Shown here: one piece after another, positions 15,970-25,122 of the stretch
Numbering within the stretch: position 1 is the first letter of the stretch
How the letters are laid out: each line of letters starts with the position of its first letter
DNA from: Methanoculleus sp. UBA303
GTDB taxonomy: Archaea > Halobacteriota > Methanomicrobia > Methanomicrobiales > Methanoculleaceae
Direction of reading: 5' to 3'
Assembly: GCA_002501655.1 (NCBI GenBank)
Contig: DANY01000027.1
Location: 57,175-121,174, forward strand
DNA: 64,000 bases
Translations under genes and position numbers: made by a program
The notes under the pieces: model-generated
Databases searched by the model: none
Told to the model about the DNA's origin: nothing
What the model saw: only the letters and a program-made list of their open reading frames with translations

Positions 15970-17475
15970 TCACCGCACGGCCTCGACCGGGCCGGCTATC
16001 TTCTGCCGGATAAGATCCCTCTGCTGCCGTGCAGCGGCGAGGAGGGCGTCATCCCCGATATGCTCGGCAGAGGTGACCGCCCGCTGTGTCAGCACCAGTG
16101 CCGTATCGTAATCCTCACGGTGGTAGAACCGGAGCCCCAGTTCCAGGTTCAGGTCCGCGGCCTTCCCATACTCCTGCGCGTTGAAGAAGTGGCAGGCAAG
16201 CGAGAGGAGGACGTGCAGTCTGCCGGAGAGGCGGTGCATGGTGCGTTCGAAGCAGTCGGCCGCACGAGCATTGAGCGCTGTCCGCGCACCAGTGGAGAGT
16301 TCACGCCTGCAGTGCTCCTGCAGGAGGGGATGGGCGAAGGCGTACTCACCGCCGGGGAGCCTCCGGAATATGCCGCTCTCCTGCATCCGATCCGTAATTA
16401 GCGCAACACTCATCCCCTGGAGTTTTAGCATGCAGGCCATGACCGGGACCGCAAAGGGGGGGTTTAAGACGCAGAGTTCCTCCGCCCATGCCTTCCCGGG
16501 CTCGTCGAGCACAGCAAAAGCAAGTCCTGCCGGCTCCCCGGCTCCGGCGAGCACGTCCGTTATGTTCTCGGGGGAGGGTGCGAGCCCCCGGTGGCGCAGG
16601 GTGTTGAAGCAGGCCATGAGACTGAACGGGTCGCCCGAAGCCTCTTCGAGCATGCCGGCGGCTCCGTCGCCGACGGAGAGATCGAATCGCCTCTTCGCCA
16701 TCTCCCGGATCTCATGGGCGCGCATCCCCGGGAGTGGCACTTCAGGAGAGCCGAGATCCCGGATCTCTTCCTGCATCGTCGCGTACCCGGAGCCAGCCCC
16801 ATCCTCTGTCCGGCAGGTGAAGGCGAGGAGGATGCCGGGGGGGAGGTCGTGCACGGTATCCCGGAGGAGGCGTCGGTCAAGGCTCGAGGCGAGATGGACG
16901 TCGTCGAGCAGGACTGCTGCGATACGGCCGGTCCCGGCCATAAGCCTCCCGAGTTCCCAGAGCAGTTCCCCAAACGCCTGGCGCACCCGGTCATACCCGA
17001 CCTCAGGTGACCGGGCGAAGATGCCGATGATCTCCTCGCCGGTCTTTGAGAGCAGGCCGACCGGCTCCACCGGGGCGGCGTACTTCGCGAGCACGTCGTC
17101 GGCATACCGGATTGCCTCCTGCATGCCTTCGCTCCCGAGGATATCCCCAAACCTGCCGGACGTGGCGTGGTTGTGCAGGTCTTTCTGCAGTTCCCGGAAC
17201 GCCGAGAAGATCATCCCGGGGAGATCGAAGATCTCCCCCCTGAGGACGGGAGACTGCATCCCGCCGGGACGTTCCTGGACCTCGTATGCGAGCCAGGTTA
17301 AGAGTGAACTCTTTCCGATGCCGGGCGGGCCGGAGATCATCACTGCCTGCCCGCGCTCCCCTGTCCGCGAGAGGATGGCCGAGAGTCGCTCGCGCTCCTC
17401 CTCTCTGCCGCAGAACTCCTCCGGGGGAGAGGGGGCATACGAGACGCCCTCTGCCTGCTGCTGCACCTCGTCCAT
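15970..17475 (-). CDS. AAA/STAND-like ATPase with helical C-terminal repeats
   Basis: A 501-residue ATPase. After FCGREEERERL, the usual lead-in of AAA_16/Orc1-like proteins, come Walker A GPPGIGKSS (about residue 49), Walker B AAVLLDDVH, and a helical C-terminal half with TPR-like stretches (LSLACHFFNAQEYGKAADL, YDTALVLTQRAVTSAE). This layout suits a signal-transducing or scaffold ATPase. The start is taken at ATG 17475; an in-frame GTG at 17490 adds five residues. No partner gene is adjacent. Function unknown. Confidence 0.75.
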   Translation of the reverse strand: MDEVQQQAEGVSYAPSPPEEFCGREEERERLSAILSRTGERGQAVMISGPPGIGKSSLLTWLAYEVQERPGGMQSPVLRGEIFDLPGMIFSAFRELQKDLHNHATSGRFGDILGSEGMQEAIRYADDVLAKYAAPVEPVGLLSKTGEEIIGIFARSPEVGYDRVRQAFGELLWELGRLMAGTGRIAAVLLDDVHLASSLDRRLLRDTVHDLPPGILLAFTCRTEDGAGSGYATMQEEIRDLGSPEVPLPGMRAHEIREMAKRRFDLSVGDGAAGMLEEASGDPFSLMACFNTLRHRGLAPSPENITDVLAGAGEPAGLAFAVLDEPGKAWAEELCVLNPPFAVPVMACMLKLQGMSVALITDRMQESGIFRRLPGGEYAFAHPLLQEHCRRELSTGARTALNARAADCFERTMHRLSGRLHVLLSLACHFFNAQEYGKAADLNLELGLRFYHREDYDTALVLTQRAVTSAEHIGDDALLAAARQQRDLIRQKIAGPVEAVR

Positions 17476-17613
17476 GATACTGCCCGGCACGATCGGGCCA
17501 GGTGTATTTCAACGTTTTGGCGGGGTGCCTCCCTGAAAACGTATGGCTACGGCCAGGTTGCCCACACCCGCCGGCCTTCTGCAGGAGTCCTTGCCCGCCG
17601 CCCTTCTGTAAAT

Positions 17614-17625
17614 ACTATAAATACC
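17614..17625 (+). promoter_or_regulatory. TATA box upstream of FKBP gene
   Basis: ACTATAAATACC sits in a locally AT-rich stretch about 110 bases before the FKBP start and is the best TATA match in this area. Confidence 0.5.
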
Positions 17626-17727
17626 ATTCCATCCAAATAAATTAGAACAACGAGATGCAGGCATGCGGCGTGCCGGTACGGAAGGCGTACCGGAGCCGTA
17701 ATGGATCTGCTATCCAAGGAGAATGGC

Positions 17728-18444
17728 ATGGCACTTCAGGAAGGAGATTTTATCAGGCTCAGATACACCGGCCGCGCCGGTGAGAATATCTTCGATACAA
17801 CAGATGAGGAGAACGCAAAGGAAGAGGGGATCTACAACCCGCGGGCAGAGTACGGTCCTGTCACCATCCGCCTGGGGAGCCACCACGTCATCATCGGCCT
17901 TGAGGACGAGCTCATCGGAAAGGAGGTAGGTGCCGAGGGAGAGGTCGATGTCCCGCCCGAGAAGGCGTTCGGGGAGCACGATGATGAGGGTATGAAGTCC
18001 GTCGCGACCACGCAGTTCCGCGAGAAACCGAAGCGGGGAACAAGGATCGAGGTTGAGGGCCGCGAGGGCGTCGTTGTCGATGTCATAGGAAAGCGTGCGG
18101 TCGTCGACTTCAACCACCCGCTTGCCGGGAAGACCCTGAACTACTCCTACGCGATCCTCGAGAAGGTCGAGGACCCGGTAGAGCAGATCCAGGGACTCAT
18201 CAAGCTCTTCTCGGGCCGGACCGACATCGGCATCAGCATCGTCGACGGGACGGTCGAACTGGCGCTTCCGCCCGCGATCGCATACGACCGGCGCTGGATG
18301 GTCTGGCGGGGCACCCTCGTCCGCGAGATCTTTGAATACTACCCCGATATCGCAGACATCGTCATGAAGGAGACGATATCGCGCCCGGTCAAGCCGGAGG
18401 ATGCGCCCGAGATCCCTGAGATTGAGGAAGAGCTTGAGGAGTAA
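17728..18444 (+). CDS. FKBP-type peptidyl-prolyl isomerase, SlyD-like
   Basis: A 238-residue long-form archaeal FKBP. The catalytic domain reads GDFIRLRYTGRAGENIFDTT, then PVTIRLGSHHVIIGLEDELIG and VPPEKAFGEHD, where the insert-in-flap chaperone domain begins; NHPLAGKTLNY returns to the FKBP fold. A C-terminal extension of about 80 residues with a Pro/Glu-rich tail follows. It should catalyse proline isomerisation and bind unfolded chains in the cytoplasm. ATG 17728 is preceded by AAGGAGAATGGC; the frame start at 17701 lacks such a site. It precedes the Rqc2/Pelota genes in the same orientation. Confidence 0.92.
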   Translation: MALQEGDFIRLRYTGRAGENIFDTTDEENAKEEGIYNPRAEYGPVTIRLGSHHVIIGLEDELIGKEVGAEGEVDVPPEKAFGEHDDEGMKSVATTQFREKPKRGTRIEVEGREGVVVDVIGKRAVVDFNHPLAGKTLNYSYAILEKVEDPVEQIQGLIKLFSGRTDIGISIVDGTVELALPPAIAYDRRWMVWRGTLVREIFEYYPDIADIVMKETISRPVKPEDAPEIPEIEEELEE

Positions 18445-18468
18445 TCCTCCTCGCTCTCCATTGTTGCC

Positions 18469-18474
18469 TTTTTT
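18469..18474 (+). terminator. T-run after FKBP gene
   Basis: TTTTTT 25 bases after the stop, following CT-rich sequence, fits a simple archaeal T-tract terminator. Confidence 0.4.
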
Positions 18475-18537
18475 GAAGAACGTTTCCCGCCGGCAGTACT
18501 CTTCTTTAGGTACCGGGCCGAATGTATTCTGGAATCA

Positions 18538-20436
18538 ATGGCGACACTACAGGGAATGAGCGGTGTCGATCTCCGGGCGCTGGTGGCGGAGGCTGCCGAT
18601 CGTCTCCCGCTCTGGGTCGGCAAGATCTACCAGTTCGACGCGAAGACCCTCGGTATCAGGTTAAACGGGGAAGATCGGGCAAAATATCTGTTGCTCGTGG
18701 AGACGGGACGGCGTGCTCACTTCACCACAGAGTTCCCCGTACCGCCGAAGAACCCGCCGAGTTTTGCTATGCTGCTCCGCAAGCACCTCGACGGCGGGAA
18801 GGTGCTCGGCATCCGCCAGCCCGGGATCGAGCGTACTCTCTGCATCGATGTCGGGAAGAGGGATACGACCTACCATCTCATCTTCGAACTCTTCGACGAA
18901 GGAAACGCGGTCCTCTGCGACGAAGGGTATACGATCATCAAGCCCCTCTGGCATCACCGGTTCAAGACCCGGGAGGTGGTCCCGGGCGCAGTCTACGCCT
19001 TCGACGGGACCGACTGCTCGGCTCTCTCTTCCGTTGAGTTTCAGAAGATGCTCGCCGGGTCCGACCGCGACATCGTCAGGACGCTCGCCGTCGGGTGTAT
19101 GCTCGGCGGCGCGTATGCCGAAGAGGTCTGCCGGATAGCGGGCGTCGAGAAGAGCGCCGCCGCCGCCGAGGTGGACGCGGCGGCGGTCCGGGACGCCTTT
19201 GACCGCCTGATGACCGATGTCGCGAGGTGCCGGGAGCCGGTGATAACGCCGTCCGGATGCTGGCCGGTTGTGCTTGCCGGCGAGGAGGTCCGCGAGCGGT
19301 TTGCGACGTTCAGTGAGGCCCTGGATGCGTTCTACCCGAAGGTGACGGGCGAGAAGGAAGAGGCCGCCGCCGAAAAACCCCGCCTCTCCCAGGAGGAGGT
19401 GATCCGCCGGCGCCAGGCGGAGGCGATCAAGGGGTTTGATAAGAAGATTGAGCGGTATGAACGGGTTGTGGAGGTGCTCTACGAGAACTACGCTCCCGTC
19501 ACCGGGATCATAACGACGCTCGACGAAGCGAGCAAAAGCCGATCATGGCAGGAGATCGAGCAGATCCTCAAATCGAACGGTGGGAATGCGGCGGCAAAGA
19601 TGGTCCGTGCGGTCCATCCGGCTGAGGCGGCGGTGGAGCTCGACCTCGGAGAGGAGCGGGTGAAGGTCTTTGTCCACGAGACGATCGAGCAGAACATCGG
19701 CCGCTACTACGACCTGATCAAGAAGTTCAAGAAGAAGAAGACGGGCGCACGCTCGGCCATGGAGCGGATGATCGCCGAGAAGCCCCGGCGGAGACAGAAC
19801 CTTGCCCTCCAGAAGAAACGGTGGTATCACCGGTTCCGCTGGTTCACCACCACGGACGGCGTCCTCGTCATCGGCGGCCGGGACGCCTCCCAGAACGAGG
19901 AACTCGTCAAGAAGTACATGGAGGGGGGGGATCTCTTCGTCCACGCCGACGTCCACGGGGGGAGCGTCGTCATCGTGAAGGGCACGACCGAACACCTGGA
20001 TGAAGCCGTTCAGTTCGCCGCATCCTACTCCAACGCCTGGAAAGCCGGGCATTTCACGGCGGACGTCTATGCCGCCCGCCCCGACCAGGTGAGCAAGACA
20101 CCGGAGTCCGGCGAGTACGTGGCCCGGGGCGCCTTCATTGTCCGTGGAGAGCGGCAGTACTTCAGGAACGTCCCTCTCGGTGTGGCGATCGGCCTCCAGA
20201 TGGCGCCCGAGGTCGCCGTCATCGGCGGCCCGCCCGGAGCCGTCACCGGGCGCACGAAAGCACGGGTAGAACTCCGGCCCGGGCAGTATGAGCCCAACGA
20301 CACCGCAAAGAAGGTTGTCCGGGCACTCAGGGAGAAACTCTCGGAGGACGAGTGGAAAGGGCTCAAGAACGCCTTAAACACCGAGGCAGTCGCCGCATTC
20401 GTCCCCCCGGGAGGCTCTGATATCGTTGAACCATGA
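18538..20436 (+). CDS. rqcH: Rqc2/NEMF homologue (NFACT protein), ribosome quality control
   Basis: A 632-residue NFACT-family protein. The N-terminal NFACT-N domain spans roughly residues 1-250 (SGVDLRALVAEAADRLP, GKIYQFD), a charged helical/coiled-coil middle covers about 290-420 (EEVIRRRQAEAIKGFDKKIE), and the NFACT-R domain follows (YHRFRWFTTTDGVLVIGGRD, GDLFVHADVHGGSVVIVKG). Homologues bind 60S/50S subunits with peptidyl-tRNA and add C-terminal tails to stalled chains. ATG 18556 (MSGVDLRAL) is an alternative start. Its stop overlaps the Pelota ATG by four bases, a strong sign of shared function. Confidence 0.92.
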   Translation: MATLQGMSGVDLRALVAEAADRLPLWVGKIYQFDAKTLGIRLNGEDRAKYLLLVETGRRAHFTTEFPVPPKNPPSFAMLLRKHLDGGKVLGIRQPGIERTLCIDVGKRDTTYHLIFELFDEGNAVLCDEGYTIIKPLWHHRFKTREVVPGAVYAFDGTDCSALSSVEFQKMLAGSDRDIVRTLAVGCMLGGAYAEEVCRIAGVEKSAAAAEVDAAAVRDAFDRLMTDVARCREPVITPSGCWPVVLAGEEVRERFATFSEALDAFYPKVTGEKEEAAAEKPRLSQEEVIRRRQAEAIKGFDKKIERYERVVEVLYENYAPVTGIITTLDEASKSRSWQEIEQILKSNGGNAAAKMVRAVHPAEAAVELDLGEERVKVFVHETIEQNIGRYYDLIKKFKKKKTGARSAMERMIAEKPRRRQNLALQKKRWYHRFRWFTTTDGVLVIGGRDASQNEELVKKYMEGGDLFVHADVHGGSVVIVKGTTEHLDEAVQFAASYSNAWKAGHFTADVYAARPDQVSKTPESGEYVARGAFIVRGERQYFRNVPLGVAIGLQMAPEVAVIGGPPGAVTGRTKARVELRPGQYEPNDTAKKVVRALREKLSEDEWKGLKNALNTEAVAAFVPPGGSDIVEP

Positions 20437-21458
20437 AGGCTGAAGTTCGGGAACTGAGGAAACGGTTCGGGGAGATACGCCTCTTTCCGGAGACGCTCGA
20501 CGACATCTGGCACCTCTCGCACCTGGTTGGACCAGGAGACCTCGTCTTCGCGACGACCTTCCGGAGCGTGGAGGCGGCAACCGATAAGCTCCGGCCGGAG
20601 AAGGTGGAGAAGCGGCCGTTCCGGCTCGGGATCCGGGTCGAGAAGGTGGAGTTCCACCAGCATACGAACCGCCTCCGCATCGGCGGGGTCATCGAGAGCG
20701 GTGTGGATGTCACCGCACATCACACCCTCAACGTCGAGCCGGGGTTCGAGCTATCGGTCATCAGGGAGTGGCGGCCTGTCGACTGCGAACGGATACAGCG
20801 GGCCGTCGATGCCTCCGCATACGGCGTTGTCCACGTCGTGAGCGTCGAGGAGGGGGAGGCGCAGGTCTACCGCCTGCGTCAGTTCGGCCCGGAGTGGGTG
20901 ACCACCGTCACGGCCGGGAGCAGCAAGGGTGCGGAGGCCGGCACCCGCTCGGTGCTCTTCGAGAAGACGCTTGATGTGCTCGCCGCGGTTACGGGGCCTC
21001 TCGTCGTCGCGGGCCCGGGGTTCGTGAAGGACGAGTTTGCGGATTATGCGAGAGCCCACGTGGACGACCTCGCAGGAAGGATGGTCGTCGTCGAGACGCG
21101 GCGTATTGGGCGGGGCGCCGTGCAGGAGGTGATCGGGCAGGGAATCCTCGAGCGGCTGCTCGGCGACCTCCACCTTGCACGGGAAGTCAGGCTGATGGAC
21201 GAAGTCCTTCTCCGGATCGCGACCGAAGGGGCCGTCGCCTACGGTATCGGCGAGGTCCGGAAAGCGATTGCCTACGGCGCGGCGGAGACGGTGCTGGTCT
21301 CCGACACCCTGCTCCGGGACGAAGAGGCTACGGCCGTCATCGAGCGGGCCGAGCACGTCAACGCATCGGTCGTGGTGCTGAGCACTGAGTTCGAACCCGG
21401 AGAACGCCTGGCGGCCCTCGGGGGCGCTGCGGCCCTTCTGCGGTATAAGATCGAGTGA
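20433..21458 (+). CDS. pelA: Pelota (aPelota/Dom34), mRNA surveillance and ribosome rescue factor
   Basis: A 341-residue archaeal Pelota. The N-terminal Sm-like domain contains PETLDDIWHLSHLVGPGDLV and FHQHTNRLRIGGVIE, the central eRF1-like domain lacks GGQ, and the C-terminal domain carries GEVRKAIAYGAAETVLVSD. It enters the A site of stalled ribosomes with aEF1A and, with ABCE1, splits them. The stop-start overlap with the Rqc2 gene and nearby ABCE1 place three rescue factors together. Confidence 0.95.
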   Translation: MKAEVRELRKRFGEIRLFPETLDDIWHLSHLVGPGDLVFATTFRSVEAATDKLRPEKVEKRPFRLGIRVEKVEFHQHTNRLRIGGVIESGVDVTAHHTLNVEPGFELSVIREWRPVDCERIQRAVDASAYGVVHVVSVEEGEAQVYRLRQFGPEWVTTVTAGSSKGAEAGTRSVLFEKTLDVLAAVTGPLVVAGPGFVKDEFADYARAHVDDLAGRMVVVETRRIGRGAVQEVIGQGILERLLGDLHLAREVRLMDEVLLRIATEGAVAYGIGEVRKAIAYGAAETVLVSDTLLRDEEATAVIERAEHVNASVVVLSTEFEPGERLAALGGAAALLRYKIE

Positions 21459-21594
21459 TACCCGGGCGCCGGGTGAGGTGCGGACCGTGCTCTCCCGACA
21501 GCACTGCCCTCCCGTAAGGCCGCGCGTAAAGAATTGTCACAAATCCACCGCCGATCCGCAGGAGAATCGATTCCACAGGGCGGGAGGTACCTAC

Positions 21595-21603
21595 CTTTAT
21601 AAG
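21595..21603 (+). promoter_or_regulatory. TATA box upstream of EMC6-like and ABCE1 genes
   Basis: CTTTATAAG, about 125 bases before the next ATG, in a 267-base spacer after pelA. It suggests the EMC6-like/ABCE1 pair can be transcribed separately from the rqcH-pelA pair. Confidence 0.45.
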
Positions 21604-21725
21604 CGGAGAAGACCCTATTATGTAGTAATTCCGTCGATCCGGAGGGTGGCCGGGAGCTTGTTCTTTACCGGGCCGTCGTCCCCGGGCGACCTCCTTTCCA
21701 GGAATGGCGTAACACTGGTGTCACG

Positions 21726-22088
21726 ATGAGCGATAATGCGGTAGCCGCCGAGGTTGATAAGACACGGCCGCGGACACGTGCCGAGAAACAGGTCGAGCAC
21801 AGAGGTCGGATAAAACGGACACTTGTAGCCTGCTTCATGGGCATTCTGGTCGGAGGACTCTCGTTCTACCTCTCCGGCACCCCGGACCCGGTGAGCGGGC
21901 TCCAGGCGAACGCCATCATCGGCCTGCTCCTTCTCGCGGCGGGCGTCGTCTTCCAGAAGTACGTCTTTATGCTCCTTGGGATCGACTACATGGAGCTGAC
22001 CGGCAAAGACTGGTTCTACCAGAGTTTCATGACGTTTGCGCTCTGGTTCATGACCTGGACCATCCTCTTAACCACCACCGTTCTGTGA
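21726..22088 (+). CDS. EMC6-like membrane protein
   Basis: A 120-residue protein with a charged N-terminal tail and three hydrophobic helices. The C-terminal pattern, FMLLGIDYMELTGKDWFYQS followed by FMTFALWFMTWTILLTT, matches my recollection of archaeal EMC6-like proteins that end in a similar FMTF-LWFxTW-LLTT. Eukaryotic EMC6 is part of the membrane insertase complex, so a role in membrane protein insertion is plausible but inferred. It lies 6 bases before the ABCE1 gene, so the two are very likely cotranslated. Confidence 0.75.
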   Translation: MSDNAVAAEVDKTRPRTRAEKQVEHRGRIKRTLVACFMGILVGGLSFYLSGTPDPVSGLQANAIIGLLLLAAGVVFQKYVFMLLGIDYMELTGKDWFYQSFMTFALWFMTWTILLTTTVL

Positions 22089-22094
22089 TCTCCC

Positions 22095-23867
22095 ATGCGT
22101 ATTGCTGTTGTACACCGTGATCGGTGTCACCCCGTCAAGTGCGGCACCGAGTGTATCCTCTACTGCCCGCGTGTCCGGACCGGTGACGAGACCGTCGTCA
22201 TCGGCGAAGACCAGAAAGTCGTCATATCCGAGGAGCTCTGCGTGGGCTGCGGTATCTGCGTGAAGAAGTGCCCGTTCGAGGCCCTCGATATCGTCAACCT
22301 CCCTGAACAACTCGACCAGCCGACCCATCGCTACGGCCAGAACGGGTTTGTCCTCTACGGTCTCCCGATCCCCGTCGAGGGGAAGGTCACCGGCGTCCTC
22401 GGGCCGAACGGTATCGGCAAGAGCACGTCGGTGAAGATCCTCTCGGGCACGCTGGTCCCGAACCTGGGGAGGACCGAGGCCGCTGTCTCCTGGAAGGAAG
22501 TTCTCGACCTCTACCAGGGGACCGAACTCTTCGACTACCTCCAGTTGCTCTCGCAGAAGAACATGAAGGTCGCCACAAAGCCGCAGTACATCGACCAGAT
22601 CCCGAAGGTCTTCTCCGGGTCGGTGCGCGACCTCCTCGCGACCACCGACGAGCGCGGCAGACTCGACTACTACATCGACCGGCTATCGCTCCGTGCGGTC
22701 ATCGACCGGCCGATCGCGAACCTCTCCGGCGGCGAGCTGCAACGGGTGGCGATCGCCGCGTGCCTTGCGCGGGATGCCGACTTCTACTTCCTCGACGAGA
22801 TCACGCCCTACCTCGACGTTTACCAGCGGATGGCCGCTGCAGACCTGATCCGGGAACTCGCCCAGGAGCGGCCGGTCGTGATCGTCGAGCATGACCTCGC
22901 CATCCTCGATATGCTTGCCGACACCGTGCATATTGCCTACGGAGAACCGGCGGTCTTCGGTGTCATCACCTACCCGAAGGGCGTCCGGGTGGGGATCAAC
23001 CAGTACCTGGAAGGCTTCCTCCCGGAAGAGAATGTCAGGTTCAGGGATTACCCGGTGACGTTTGATATCCGGGCGCATGCCGCTGAGGCGAATCGGGAGG
23101 TGCTGCTCGCGTTTCCGGCGATGACAAAGCAGTTTGCGCAGTTCTCGCTCTCCGTCGGCGGCGGGGAGATCCGGAGCGGCGAAGTCCTCGGGGTCCTTGG
23201 GGCGAACGGCATCGGGAAGAGCACGTTCGCCGGGCTCCTCGCCGGGGTGCTCCCCCCCGACACCGGGTCGATGGACACCCGGGTGCGGATCTCCTACAAG
23301 CCGCAGTATCTCAAAGGGGACTCGGCGGCGAGTGTCGAGGAGGTCCTCCGGCAGACGACGACGAAGTTCAACACGTCGTTCTACCAGCACGAGATCTTAG
23401 AGCCCCTCTCTCTTTCGCAGCTCCTCCAGGCGCCGGTGAACACGCTCTCCGGCGGCGAGCTGCAGCGGGTGGCGATCGCTGTCTGCCTCTCACGCGACGC
23501 CGACCTCTACATACTGGATGAACCGAGCGCGCACCTCGACGTGGAGCAGCGGGTGAAGATATCCCGTATGATCCGGAAGCATGCCGAGGGGCACGCCGCG
23601 AGCACGCTCGTGATCGACCACGACATCTACCTGATCGATATGATCAGCGACCGGATCCTTGTCTTCGAGGGAGAGCCGGGTCTGCACGGTAAGGCCACAG
23701 GACCGTTCGATATGGCGGCGGGCATGAACCGGTTCTTAAAAGCGCTCGGGATCACCTTCCGGCGGGACAAGAGCGGGCGGCCGCGGATCAACAAGCCCGG
23801 GTCGTTCCTGGACCGGGAGCAGGTCGCGGCCGGGGAATACTACTACGCGGATATATCGAAGTCCTGA
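22095..23867 (+). CDS. abce1: ABCE1 / RNase L inhibitor homologue, ribosome recycling ATPase
   Basis: A 590-residue twin ATPase. Two N-terminal 4Fe-4S clusters are visible as CHPVKCGTECILYCP and CVGCGICVKKCP. Two ABC domains follow: first GPNGIGKST with signature NLSGGELQRVAIAACL, second GANGIGKST with LSGGELQRVAIAVCL and Walker B YILDEPSAHLD. ABCE1 splits ribosomes after termination or Pelota-mediated rescue. Domain order and length are those of the archaeal/eukaryal family. It follows the EMC6-like gene by 6 bases and converges on the beta-propeller gene. Confidence 0.97.
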   Translation: MRIAVVHRDRCHPVKCGTECILYCPRVRTGDETVVIGEDQKVVISEELCVGCGICVKKCPFEALDIVNLPEQLDQPTHRYGQNGFVLYGLPIPVEGKVTGVLGPNGIGKSTSVKILSGTLVPNLGRTEAAVSWKEVLDLYQGTELFDYLQLLSQKNMKVATKPQYIDQIPKVFSGSVRDLLATTDERGRLDYYIDRLSLRAVIDRPIANLSGGELQRVAIAACLARDADFYFLDEITPYLDVYQRMAAADLIRELAQERPVVIVEHDLAILDMLADTVHIAYGEPAVFGVITYPKGVRVGINQYLEGFLPEENVRFRDYPVTFDIRAHAAEANREVLLAFPAMTKQFAQFSLSVGGGEIRSGEVLGVLGANGIGKSTFAGLLAGVLPPDTGSMDTRVRISYKPQYLKGDSAASVEEVLRQTTTKFNTSFYQHEILEPLSLSQLLQAPVNTLSGGELQRVAIAVCLSRDADLYILDEPSAHLDVEQRVKISRMIRKHAEGHAASTLVIDHDIYLIDMISDRILVFEGEPGLHGKATGPFDMAAGMNRFLKALGITFRRDKSGRPRINKPGSFLDREQVAAGEYYYADISKS

Positions 23868-23928
23868 GCGGCACCGGGAGATAGTTCCCATTTTTCTGGC
23901 GGGCATGCTCCCTCCCCACTCCGCGACC

Positions 23929-25122
23929 TCAGGCCCCGGTCAGCCGGGCGCCCACCCCGCCGATCCATTCCGCAAAGGACGCCCACGCTCCAGAAAGCAT
24001 CTCTGGTATCCCGGCGGGCTCGCCGGCGGGGATATCCGGCGTCGGGGTCTCGCTGGAGACGTTGACCGTGACCTCCGGTTCGTATGGCACCTGCACGGGA
24101 ACGGCTTTCAGGTCGAGGGTAGCCGGCCCCGTCATCGGCGGGATGTAGCCCACGTTTCCGGGGACAACGAACCAGCACCGCCCGTCGGCATCGATGAAGA
24201 GTTTCTTGACAACGTTTGCGCGAATACCGTCGCCGGAGGTGATATGCAGGGTGAACCCCGACGAGTTCCAGCCGTATATGCCGTTATCGGAGGCGATAAG
24301 GAGCGTTCCTTCGGGCGTTGCCGCAATATCGTTGATGGCGACCGGGAACGCGCTCAGGTCACCGGCGTCGAGGACCGCCGTGACCCCCCCGTCCGGTGTG
24401 TAGTGGAGGACCGCCGTGCGGTTGAAGAGGTAGACGCCGCCGAACGGATCGACCCGCACCGCGGAGACCCCCCGGACCGGCTCGCCTTCGCGGGTTACCT
24501 GCTCGAATCGGACCTCTCCGGTCCTGTTCTTGAGCACCCGGATGCCGTCGTGCTCGGACCCGATGACGAGCGCATCGCTCGCGGCATCGACCGCCATGCT
24601 CACGACGGTGTAGCACCCGAGACCTTCGGGCCCGAGCGGCTTATACCACGTCCAGGCACCGTCATGGTAGCGGTGGAGGCCCGCCCGCCCGGTGGCAACC
24701 CACATATCGTCCCCCCACCGCGCTATGCAGCCGATGTTGCGGTTCTTGAGGAACTGCTGGTCCTGTATGGCCCGGTATCCTTTCCCATCCCCGATCTGCA
24801 GTCCGTTCGGGTAGCCTATCCAGAGGTGGCCCCTCGCGTCGAGGGCGATCGCGGACACCATGGTATCAAGGGGCGCGAGCAGTCCGTAGGCCGTCTCCCC
24901 CGGGTGCCTTGCATTGACCGAGTGCCAGGTGCCGTTTGCCGTATACATCGAGATGCCGCTGTCGGTCGCAAATATGACGTCCCCGTGCCGACCGTTGATC
25001 GCGTCCGTCACCCCGGCGGATGCGATCCCCGTATCAAAGTCGGGCACATCGATGGAGATAGCCGGGGATGGAGAGATGAGGAGGAAGAGCAGAGCGACGG
25101 AGAGGATCAGAGCGCGGTGCAT
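23929..25122 (-). CDS. Secreted beta-propeller protein at end of che operon
   Basis: A 397-residue protein with an N-terminal signal peptide (RALILSVALLFLLISPSPAI) and repeated propeller-like units such as ALDARGHLWIGYPNGLQIGDG, IARWGDDMWVATGRAGLHRY (overlapping two-component-regulator-propeller type repeats) and AATPEGTLLIASDNGIYGW, then a Pro/Thr-rich tail and amphipathic end. It overlaps cheD by 16 bases, so it is probably cotranslated with the chemotaxis genes. It could be an extracytoplasmic sensor or binding module, but it has no transmembrane or signalling domain. The role is inferred only from context. Confidence 0.75.
   Translation of the reverse strand: MHRALILSVALLFLLISPSPAISIDVPDFDTGIASAGVTDAINGRHGDVIFATDSGISMYTANGTWHSVNARHPGETAYGLLAPLDTMVSAIALDARGHLWIGYPNGLQIGDGKGYRAIQDQQFLKNRNIGCIARWGDDMWVATGRAGLHRYHDGAWTWYKPLGPEGLGCYTVVSMAVDAASDALVIGSEHDGIRVLKNRTGEVRFEQVTREGEPVRGVSAVRVDPFGGVYLFNRTAVLHYTPDGGVTAVLDAGDLSAFPVAINDIAATPEGTLLIASDNGIYGWNSSGFTLHITSGDGIRANVVKKLFIDADGRCWFVVPGNVGYIPPMTGPATLDLKAVPVQVPYEPEVTVNVSSETPTPDIPAGEPAGIPEMLSGAWASFAEWIGGVGARLTGA

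Noticed and set aside
23929..25122. Reading the propeller protein as a sensor histidine kinase
   Set aside because: It has propeller repeats and a signal peptide but no transmembrane segment after them and no kinase motifs.
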